A stretch of DNA of 64,000 nt from Diplonema papillatum (lineage: Eukaryota > Euglenozoa > Diplonemea > Diplonemida > Diplonemidae). Shown here in pieces: positions 56,255-64,000 of this stretch. Made by a program: the position numbers and the translations under genes. The stretch lies in contig JAPJBO010001149.1 in assembly GCA_030068145.1 (NCBI GenBank), forward strand, positions 1-64,000, read 5' to 3'. Below the pieces are notes generated by a model. That model had not been told where the DNA came from, ran no database searches, and worked only from the letters and a program-made list of their open reading frames with translations. Each line of letters starts with the position of its first letter. Positions within the stretch are counted from its first letter, which is position 1.

Positions 56255-56430
56255 CCGGACTCTCACTCCGGATTGCGGGAGTGGTTTTGCGGTCGTTTGT
56301 GCCGTCGGCCTCAGTCCCTCAAATGCGGGAGTGGGACTTTCTCAATGCGGGAGTGTTACTCCCTCAATGAGAGAGTGGGACTCCCGCAATGCGGGAGTGG
56401 CACTTTTTCACTCCCGCATTGACTTAGTAT
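56255..56430. repeat. ACTCCCGCAATGCGGGAGT palindrome array
   Basis: Six or more copies of AATGCGGGAGTG, in both orientations, within 175 bp. Related single sites lie at 21310-21410. Confidence 0.75.
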
Positions 56431-57044
56431 ATGGCTGCTGAAGTCCGGGGTGTACGGGAAGCAAGCCACTCTCCGGGTGGCTGGCGCAACAGCTGTCGTT
56501 GGAAGAAGAAGGGATCTTCTCTTCGTTCGCTTTTGTTAGAACCGGCCTCTGCGCGTCCGTCGCAGTCGGCAATCCGTTAGTTGCTTCCCTTTCGTTTTTC
56601 CGTCTCCCCGTCTTCTCCCTCTCGGCCTTCACCTTAGCGATCAGCGGTTCTCTTTTGTTCTCTTCTGGACACGGAAGTCTTGTCCCATGAAAAGCAAGGA
56701 GAAAGAACGAAACAGATCAGAGTCAAGTGATAAATCAAGTGAAAAAAGAAACTAGCTTGCACGGTGCCCTGAAACAACAAAGGAAAATATGGAATAGAAC
56801 GAAGGAAGGAACATCAGAGTCAGAAAATAAAACGGATTTCTTTGCGTTAACAATGCATTGTTGGTACTTAAAATTAGTAGTTGGCAGCGTACTACAGGAA
56901 ACTTACCAAAGCAGGTGAGCTCCGCTAGTGCGCACAAACAAAAGAAAGCGCCATACTAATTTTTCTGCTTCTATAATAGGGGCTTTTCTCCCCCATTCCC
57001 CCACAAGGGTGGTCCTGGATGTGACAGCCGCCGGACAACCCCGA

Positions 57045-57185
57045 TTCACAACGCTGTTCAGACGCTCAGGTTCCATGCTGATGGTCCGCCTTATGTGTCC
57101 GTGGCTTAAAGGACCGAACTACGGCGCAGACGGGACCAGCGCGGTGTTGAGCACGTATCCATTCCAAAGCACGTTTTTGCAACCC
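57045..57185 (+). repeat. dispersed repeat family B, copy 6
   Basis: CAGACGCTCAGGTTCCATGC to ATTCCAAAGCACGTTTTTGC. Confidence 0.65.
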
Positions 57186-57404
57186 CTCCCCTTTGCACTA
57201 GTAAAAATCTGTTCGACACTGACCCCGAAACCCCATGCGTGTTTGCCCAAAACGAGCCCCAAACGGGTTTTGGCGGGCTGAGTGGGAGTAAAGGGGCCTA
57301 GACGGCCCGGCAGCTGCTCCCTTGTGGGGTTAGGGTCTTCGGATCCGTAGCTTATCCGTTTCCAGCGACAAACAGGCTTCGGCTCGCGAATCCTCGTTTG
57401 GAGA

Positions 57405-57747
57405 CACCAGTCAGGCGGGGAGTTTGGCTGGGGCGGCACATCTGTTACACATTAAAGCAGGTGTCCTAAGGCAAGCTCAGCGGGAACAAAAATCTCGCGT
57501 AGAGCATAAGGGTAAAAGCTTGCTCGTTACACGATCTTCAGTACCGATCCTCGGTGTGAAAGCATGGCCTAACGATCCTTTGGTCTCGCTTCATGTTCGC
57601 CGGAGGTGACAGAAAAATTACCACAGGGATAACTGGCTTGTGGCAGCCAAGCGTAGCGACGTTGCTTTTTGATCCTTCGATGTCGGCTCCTCCTAACCTA
57701 GACAAGCAGAATTGTGTAAGGGTTGGATTGTTCACCCACTAACAGGA

Positions 57748-57787
<40 letters not shown>

Positions 57788-57806
57788 TTACCCTACTCCA
57801 CCAAAT
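57405..57806 (+). rRNA. 28S rRNA domain V (peptidyl-transferase) fragment
   Basis: GGCGGGGAGTTTGGCTGGGG, GCAGGTGTCCTAAGGC, TTACCACAGGGATAACTGGC, TTCGATGTCGGCTCCTCC, GGATTGTTCACCCACTAAC and GAGCTGGGTTTAGACCGTCG follow in the universal order of LSU rRNA. The core is very well preserved. It stops abruptly after GGTTTTACCCTACT at a repeat junction, and the sequence before about 57400 is doubtful. It is a 0.4 kb fragment outside an rDNA unit. Confidence 0.92.
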
Positions 57807-58083
57807 GGGCCCAGGTGGGCCCGGAGCGGGCTGACCAGCACGAGGGAGGGAGCCCCCCAAAATGGGGTATTTTTTGGAGCCTCGCCGCTAGACGCAAGCT
57901 AGTCGAACACTTTTTCTGGCCTCCAGCGGGCAAAATCCAGACTACAAAACGACAAGATCGGCTGTGTTCCGCCCGTAGTAGAACTAGCCACCAGTTGGCG
58001 CCCCACTTGAAGCCGAAAAATGCTTCCAGGGGCGACCGTTACCCCCATTTTGGCCAGGCCACCCCGCCGCGGAGTGCCTGCGC

Positions 58084-58232
58084 ACCGCAGTCCTGTCTGC
58101 AGACGCTCAGGTTCCGCGCTGATGATGGTCCGCCTTCTGTGTCCGTGGCTTAAAGAACCGAAACACGGCGCAGACGGGACCAGTGCGGGTGTTGAGCACA
58201 TACCCATTCCAAGCACGTTCTTGCAATCCACC
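58084..58232 (+). repeat. dispersed repeat family B, copy 7
   Basis: GCAGTCCTGTCTGCAGACGC to TCCAAGCACGTTCTTGC; the best-preserved copy besides 18478. Confidence 0.7.
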
Positions 58233-58589
58233 CGACTGTAGTAGTTGAGGAAGGTGCAGACATGGAGACTGCTACAGTAGTCCTGCACGAGACTTGGGCA
58301 CGTACGTCGTGTGGGGCAGGTGGGCCTGTGACCCGCTTTGAGAACCCTGGAGTCCAGCATGTGTGCCGTTTACGGGATACATGTCGGCTTCCTACTTATG
58401 TAGGACCAAGGTAGGCACTCACACCTCAAACACAGGACAACCAACTAGCATCTCAAGAGACGATCGCGGCATCATCTCACCGAGCTGACCGACGATCCGA
58501 CCCAGCTTTCAGGAAAAATCCCGGTAAGCCCAACTGCACGTCTCGTCGTGTTGGAGATGCCGGGTAAAATTGACATACCGTAATTGGAA

Positions 58590-59183
58590 TAATGTTGAAC
58601 TGGACTAAAGCTGGAACGGGTAAATGACAGACCGGGTAAAACCTGGGACACCCCGGGCGCGTGAAGCGTTTCAAGGGTCAACCCTTCCTTCAAAAAGAGA
58701 CGACTGCATCATCCGGGGCCTGTGGACATGGTCAACAGGATCGTCAATGTGTCACCACTTCAGATCTCTGCATCCGGGTTGCGGAATGTTCACGCATTCC
58801 CTTTCAATCCTGCACGTCCGAGCAAGCTCGTCAGTGGCAGCTTTGGTGCCCAAGGTAGTCACCCCACCTGCGTCGACTGCACCAGTGCTCCTGCAGCCTC
58901 CTATGACAGCGGCATAGCTGAGTATTGAGCACCTCAGGGCGCGGGCAAGCACCAGGGTCGTCATATTCTGGCCAAGTGCGCAATTTCGCAAACCCCGAAA
59001 AAAATGCCGAACCGGGTAAAACCTGGGACACCGGCCCCATTTTTGCGACAACCAATTTCTGCGTCCCTGGAGACAGTATTTATTACAGCTAAAAAGAACG
59101 TTGGCAGCGGTTTAACCAGAACACATGTAGGTTAAAATCGCACAAACAAATTTCTCCCAGGGTTTACCCGGTTCAACATTAAT
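58590..59183. mobile_element. possible TIR element with AATGTTGAAC ends
   Basis: Left AATGTTGAACTGGACTAAAG and right, inverted, AATGTTGAACCGGGTAAACC. GGGTAAAACCTGGGACACC occurs twice as a direct repeat (58634 and 59013). The interior holds a clear open frame at 58719-58928. Tip similarity is short, so the boundaries are tentative. Confidence 0.4.
58719..58928 (+). other. short coding-like frame, unrecognised
   Basis: DMVNRIVNVSPLQISASGLR, then NVHAFPFNPARPSKLVSGSF and HPTCVDCTSAPAASYDSG to TGA. The composition is coding and it has a natural stop. No family is recognised; it is enclosed by the AATGTTGAAC repeats. Confidence 0.35.
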
Positions 59184-59609
59184 ACATTGCCCCGCGTCCG
59201 AAAGTCTTGTGTACCTAGGCCGCTGACTTTTTTAAGTCCGTCTTTGCAATCCCCCTTCCCTTCTTCTACAAGACTTGATGCTAGCATCAATCGTGCATGA
59301 GAGGCAATGTCCTATTTGAACAGTAAACTGAGATTGTCTCCCCTATCCAACAGAGTGAGTGTTGCGTGAAAGTGTGCTACTTGGCATAGTATGGAGGTAG
59401 CACGGCCTGCGCAACCGACGGAGATCCTCACAAACCTTCTTCTCACAAACCTTCTTCTCACAAACCTTCTTACCGTTCATTATGTTCTCTGAATCATATC
59501 CAACTACAACCTTTCCCCCTCGGCAACAAAAAAGCAAAATGCATGGCGAATCCCTTGGCCTCCCCCCCCAGTGCTCCCGCTAACAAAGAACTTTAACTCT
59601 AAAAAGTGC

Positions 59610-59680
59610 GAGGAATTCCTCAAGAAAAAAGAGGCTCGAAAAAAGAGGGTGAGGAATTCCTCATGAGGAATTCCTCAGCA
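59610..59680. repeat. GAGGAATTCCTC palindrome cluster
   Basis: Second cluster of the palindrome seen at 30750-30842, again after AGTGCTCCCGCTAAC and a CTCTAAAAAG motif. Confidence 0.7.
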
Positions 59681-59848
59681 TTTTCCCGTTGGTGGTATCG
59701 TGTAGCCAAAGCACTGCATCACGGTCTACTCTCTGCTGGGCATGGTGGGCTGGCGGGCAGAACCCTGGGGCTGCCACAGGGGCTGGAGCGCAAAGAAAAA
59801 AAAGCAGGTTTTGAATTCCTCACCAAAAGTGCCGTTAGCGGAGCACTG

Positions 59849-59880
<32 letters not shown>

Positions 59881-60182
59881 CTCGGCCCCTCGAAAGAAAA
59901 AGAACGCGAGACAAAACCTTTTGAGATGACTATATCTTCCTTTTGACCACACCGGGATATTGGTTACGCACACAAAGCAGAAGAGGTGATCTTGAGGTTG
60001 GTAGTTGGCAGTCGTGTAAAGCCGTAAAAAAGACAGGCTCTTTGTTTTGGCTTCTTATTCTGTATCATTTCCAGGTTAGCTGATCGAACCACCAAAACAC
60101 ACCATCTGCGTCTTCAAAGCACAATCAGTCAGGCAGAAGCGAGAAGACAGACCACCAAGGGGAGGAGGAGAGGAGGGAAGAC

Positions 60183-61112
60183 ATGAGCGAAAGAATGAGC
60201 CAAGCCGGCAACAGCGTGCCGCCGGGGGGCAGCGCCGCCGGGCGAGGAGCCGTGCCCAGCAACCCGCCGTCGTCCCGCGCCGCCTCGCGGCAAGGAAGCG
60301 CGCTGCAGAAGAAGCCGTCGAGCCGCGCCGGCAGCATCGTGAGCACCAGCCAGCAGCTGCAGCAGCAGCAGCAGCAACCCGGCGCCTCGTCGTCTGGCAA
60401 CACGCACGGGATCGGCTACGCTCTGGAAGCAGAAGAGGTGATCCGGAGATTCGTAGGCGACAAGGAGCGCCTGCGGCGCTTATCTCTCGGCGACAAGTAC
60501 GACGTCATGAAGCTCGACGACAAAATGCTGGCCGAGGCCGCCGAAGACTTCCGCCAGGCCAAGCTGTACCGCCAGCTCCGCCTGCAAGAAGGCATGCGAT
60601 GCGTCGAACTCGAAGAACGGCTGAAGCTGCTCAACGTCGAGGAAAAGGTTCTCCTCGAGGAACGCCACCGGCTAGGCACGGTCGCAGAACAGATGCTGCG
60701 ACGGGCCCGCCGAAAATTCGGCAGAGAGGCAGAAGCGGCCAAGTGGCTCGAGCAGCAAAAGTACGAGTCCGACAAGAAGTTCATCATCGACAGCGAGCGG
60801 GAGAGGCTGGTCCGCCGCCGCCGGCAGTTCGAGCTGTCCGGGAAGGCGGCCCTCGGGAGCCCTGGAGAGGCGCTGCTGCCGCTGCCGGGCGCCGAAGCAG
60901 ATATCATCCTGGTCATGACTGTCGCAGTAGCGGAAGGGAAGGAGGAGGTGCTCACCATCCGAGAGGGCGACGACTTCTTCGCGGTAGCCGAGGACTTCGT
61001 GGTCAAGAACAGGCTGCCGCCCGCGGTGATCGAGCCGTTGGTCGACGAGATCAGGAAGAGTGCGCGACAAACAGGGGCCCAGGAGACGCCACGCCTGCCT
61101 TTCAAGCCGCAG
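60183..61112 (+). CDS. coiled-coil protein with ubiquitin-like segment, first exon
   Basis: 310 codons from ATG 60183 (first ATG after an in-frame break) to CCGCAG/GTTTGC in phase 0. Residues 1-80 are Ser/Gly/Gln-rich and disordered. Residues 85-225 are highly charged helices (RRFVGDKERLRRLSLGDKYD, RLQEGMRCVELEERLKLLNV, LVRRRRQFELSGKA), a likely coiled coil. Residues 240-300 (IILVMTVAVAEGKEEVLTIR, EGDDFFAVAEDFVVKNRLPP) have the pattern strand-strand-REGDDxxxxAxxFxxxxxL of a ubiquitin-like fold often found in protist coiled-coil proteins. Function is unknown; a cytoskeletal or ciliary role is possible. The frame beyond the donor is a microsatellite, so the 547-codon reading is false. Confidence 0.8.
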
Positions 61113-61124
61113 GTTTGCCGTCTG

Positions 61125-61716
61125 TTGTGTGTTGTGTGTTGTGTGTTGTGTGTTGTGTGTTGTGTGTTGTGTGTTGTGTGTTGTGTGTTGTGTGTTGTAT
61201 GTTGTGTGTTGTATGTTGTATGTTGTATGTTGTATGTTGTGTGTTGTATGTTGTGTGTTGTATGTTGTATGTTGTATGTTGTATGTTGTATGTTGTATGT
61301 TGTATGTTGTATGTTGTATGTTGTATGTTGTATGTTGTATGTTGTATGTTGTATGTTGTATGTTGTATGTTGTATGTTGTGTTGTATGTTGTATGTTGTA
61401 TGTTGTATGTTGTATGTTGTATGTTGTATGTTGTATGTTGTATGTTGTATGTTGTATGTTGTATGTTGTATGTTGTATGTTGTATGTTGTATGTTGTATG
61501 TTGTATGTTGTATGTTGTATGTTGTATGTTGTATGTTGTATGTTGTATGTTGTATGTTGTATGTTGTATGTTGTATGTTGTATGTTGTATGTTGTATGTT
61601 GTATGTTGTATGTTGTATGTGTGTGTGTTGTGTTGTGTTGTGTTGTGTTGTGTTGTGTTGTGTTGTGTTGTGTTGTGTTGTGTTGTGTTGTGTTGTGTTG
61701 TGTGTTGTGTTGTGTT
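61125..61716. repeat. 7-bp microsatellite (TTGTATG)n with 5-bp tail
   Basis: Runs (TTGTGTG)n, then (TTGTATG)n for about 420 bp, then (TGTTG)n. It starts a dozen bases after the donor of the coiled-coil gene. The repeat is not a known telomere type. A 14-bp copy of the exon end, TTCAAGCCGCAGGT, flanks it on both sides (61101 and 61785). Confidence 0.97.
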
Positions 61717-61798
61717 GGGATCAAGAACTGGCTGGTCGACGGAAGAGTGTGCAAGTGTTGTGCTGTGTTCGCCTTTGTTTTTTGCTTCAAGCCGCAGG

Positions 61799-61890
61799 TC
61801 CAACAATCTTGCGGGTTGCCTTTTAATGTATTGCGTGCCGACTGAAAAGACGCAGGCAGCATGTTTTAAACTGGGTTATAGGGGCACAAA
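61799..61890 (+). repeat. dispersed repeat with TCTTGCGGGTTGCCTTT
   Basis: CAATCTTGCGGGTTGCCTTT to GACGCAGGCAGCATGTTTT recurs at 63589-63645. A shorter match (CAAATCTTGCGGGTTGTCC) is at 2943. Confidence 0.65.
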
Positions 61891-62110
61891 TTTGGTTTTG
61901 TGGGATATGAGGGCATTACACCGATTGCATTTTACCACGTGGGGGTTCATACGAAATAAAACATCATCAGATCGGACCGCGCACAAACGACATTCTGCAG
62001 AAGGCGGCACTGCGAGCGGGGCATGACGCATCCTCGGAAGACTTGTACACGCGGCTCCACAGCAACAAGCCCCGCGTGGGCGCTCGGTGAACATGACGTT
62101 GGGGCTGACT

Positions 62111-62290
62111 TCAGCTGACTATCCCAGCCTTCTGAATACCAGCAGTACGCTGATGCCCAGCAAACTGGGTCACGTTGCAACCTGAGCTCTGGATCCAACT
62201 ACGAGCTTTTTAACAGCAGCAGCATTAATATACGCTATTGGTGCTGGAATTACCGCGGGTGCTGGCACCAGACTTGTCCACCAATTGTGT
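62111..62290 (-). rRNA. 18S rRNA fragment, 530-loop to V4
   Basis: On the minus strand: CAATTGGTGGACAAGTCTGG, TGCCAGCACCCGCGGTAATT, CCAATAGCGTATATTAATGC, GTTAAAAAGCTCGTAGTTGG, then ATCCAGAGCTCAGGTTGC. The universal 530-loop reads GCCAGCACCCGCGG where functional 18S has GCCAGCAGCCGCGG, a change at an invariant site that points to a pseudogene. About 180 bp. Confidence 0.88.
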
Positions 62291-62550
62291 TCATTGACAG
62301 GTTTAGATGCAGTCGCCGTGGCCCACACCGCCGACACACACACGTCCAGCACACCCAGCAACCCACGTGTCTAAGCCACACGCGCCAAACACGCATGTCC
62401 GACACACATATCCAACACGCCCTTCAATACAAACACGTCGGCCACCAACTGCCAACACACACATTGAACCCGCGTCCAAGCCACTCGTGTCCACACACAT
62501 ATCCAAACACACCTCGACGATACACCCCCAGTACACATCGCCACCAAAGA

Positions 62551-63345
62551 TGCGTTTGCGAAGTGCGAAAGCAGGCTTCCCTGCGCAAAGCTGCAAATTG
62601 AGCAGAATGCCGGAAGCGGGTGTGGAGTATGCGGCTGAATGCGACTCAACCATCTTCTTGACCTGGACTCGCCGTCCTTCTTCAAATTTCGATAGTCCTT
62701 CGTTGTTTTTCGGAGGTACCGCTACTGCGAAGACAGGTAAAAGGGAGTACGCAACGCCGCAAGTGAGTTCTTCCTTCTGAGCTTCCCGCTGGTACAACGT
62801 CGTGACTCTTGGACTGCTTCGCATGCGTTTGCGAAGTGCGAAACAGACTTCCATGCGCAATGCTGCAAATTGAGCAAAATGACGGAAGCGGGTGTGGAGT
62901 ATGCGGCTGAATGCGACTCATCCATCTTCTTGACCTGGACTTCGCGTCCTCCTTCAAATCTCGATAGTCATACGCGTTGCGCTTCGTTGTTTTTCGGACG
63001 CACCGCTTCTGAGAGAGGAGGGAAAAGGGAGTGCACAACGCCGCAAGTGAGCAGAAGTTCTTCTTCCTTCTGAGCTTCCCGTTGGTACAACGTCGTGAGT
63101 CTTGGACTGCTTCGCATGTGTTTGCGAAGTGCGAAAGCAGACTTCCATGCGCAAAGCTGCAAATTGAGCAGAATGACGGAAGCGTGTGAGGGCGGCTGAA
63201 TGCGACCCAACCATCTTCTTGACCTGGACTCCTCGTCCTTCAAATCTTGATAGTCCTACGCGTTGCGCTTCGTTGTTTTTCGGACGCACCGCTTCTGCGA
63301 AGACAACGAGAGAGGAGTGCAAAACGCCGCAAGTAAGCAGGAGTT
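62551..63345. repeat. tandem triplication, 273-293 bp units
   Basis: Units start at about 62551, 62824 and 63117 (TGCGTTTGCGAAGTGCG), each containing TGAATGCGACTCAACCATC, TTCGTTGTTTTTCGGA and AACGCCGCAAGT. Units are about 88-92% alike with small indels. Each ends AACGCCGCAAGTGAG or GTAAG, a donor-like string. Frames open across each unit but are not consistent between units. Confidence 0.9.
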
Positions 63346-63349
63346 CTTC

Positions 63350-63551
63350 TTCGTACGATCTAAGAATTTCACCTGTGACGTGGGAGTACGTACGACCCCG
63401 GCAGTCCCTATTGATCCCGCACAAGAAGACCCCAGACGAAGCACAAAAGAGAACTGCTAAGAACTTCGTTTTGATGGTTCCTTCTCGGGTTAAGAGCACA
63501 AACAAAAAGAGTCGAGACAATCAATCCCTTGTTACTCCATGTAAGGATTGA
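63350..63551 (+). other. coding-like tail after the triplication
   Basis: Frame TWEYVRPRQSLLIPHKKTPD, EAQKRTAKNFVLMVPSRVKS, ending TPCKD. Coding-like and basic but unrecognised. It may be an exon or a transposon piece. Confidence 0.25.
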
Positions 63552-64000
63552 AACCTGTGCGTCGGCTCGTCAACTTTTTAGTACTAACAGTCTTGCGGGT
63601 TGCCTTTAATGTACTGTGCAGGCTAAAAAGACGTAGGCAGCGTGTTTTGGTGGTCGATCAGAATTCCTTACCTGAATATACACAGGGTAAATACAAGTGG
63701 GAAAACGATCGCCCAGCACGCACAAACAAAACGAAGCGCCTGTCTTTTTCTGAAGCTCGCGCTCAATGAACAAGCATGAGTTGATGCATGGAACCAACCC
63801 AGAGAAACGGGGTTCTATGCTCAGGAGAAGGCTTGCTGAGAGAAGGGAGTTTTGGGCCCCGATGCGGCCTCAGGAAACGGGTTCTGGAGAGTACAGGCCG
63901 CACTCACGACGCTAAGCTAGGGAGTGGAGACGAGGTGATGCAAGACGAAGGGGAAGCGCGAAGCGACCAGCCCAGACGGGCCAGCAAGACGCAAGACCAG

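Noticed and set aside
57405-57806. Part of a working rDNA unit
   Set aside because: Upstream and downstream rRNA is missing and both borders run into dispersed repeats.
61125-61716. Interstitial telomere repeat
   Set aside because: The units TTGTATG, TTGTGTG and TGTTG are not a known telomere repeat such as TTTAGGG or TTAGGG, and they grade into each other as microsatellites do.
60672-62026. Cys-rich and Thr/Gln/His-rich ORFs of 230-475 codons over the 7-bp microsatellite
   Set aside because: The 7-bp unit keeps all three frames open on both strands. Only the part up to 61112 on the + strand has real coding composition.

Overview
This is a eukaryotic nuclear window, most likely from a protist or alga with a repeat-rich genome. 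The evidence is spliced protein genes with GT-AG introns, nuclear-type 18S and 28S rRNA fragments, poly(A)-tailed short retroelements, long microsatellites and many terminal-inverted-repeat DNA transposons. I see no operons, bacterial signals or CRISPR. The species cannot be named from the sequence alone. Coding exons are GC-rich (G or C at most third positions) and stand out sharply from the surrounding introns.

Five host genes can be supported, all on the + strand. (1) 10-10980: a TPR plus split-SET (SMYD-like) lysine methyltransferase in five exons whose phases join into a 705-residue protein. (2) 12650-13822: the first exon of a RING-H2 ubiquitin ligase, with later exons not found. (3) 26518-28981: a two-exon, 303-residue protein with a Tudor/SH3-like strand, a PDZ-like domain and a C-terminal FYVE finger. 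(4) About 40309-50742: a myotubularin-family phosphoinositide phosphatase with a GRAM domain, the CSDGWDR active site, low-complexity insertions in the phosphatase fold and a probable distant last exon. (5) 60183-61112: the first exon of a coiled-coil protein with a ubiquitin-like segment. Genes 3 and 4 both act on endosomal phosphoinositides: myotubularins remove the 3-phosphate that FYVE fingers bind.

Nearly everything else is mobile DNA or repeats, much of it inside kilobase-long introns. Region by region: 860-4108 is an intron with a MITE, a 1.5 kb long-TIR transposon carrying a C2H2-finger ORF, and SINE-like repeats. 5440-9511 is an intron with a LINE reverse transcriptase on the minus strand, an irregular repeat and a 62-bp satellite. 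11000-12500 and 13823-26500 are intergenic or intronic repeat fields with palindrome-array transposons, a tRNA-like sequence and a mariner-type MITE. 29000-40300 holds a 28S 5' fragment, an array-only foldback element, a MITE, (CA)n and (CT)n microsatellites and a tandemly duplicated ORF. 43994-50529 is an intron holding a Mutator-like element split by a second TIR element. 51000-60000 holds a 1.9 kb DNA transposon, 18S and 28S fragments and dispersed repeats. 61113-63350 holds a 7-bp microsatellite, an inverted 18S fragment and a tandem triplication.

The most striking theme is a shared transposon architecture. Several apparently unrelated families have a short TIR tip, often next to a C or G run, then an array of short (about 10-21 bp) palindromic or direct repeats. 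In two families the inner TIR also carries the start codon and N-terminus of the element's own ORF, so both ends read inward with the same protein start.
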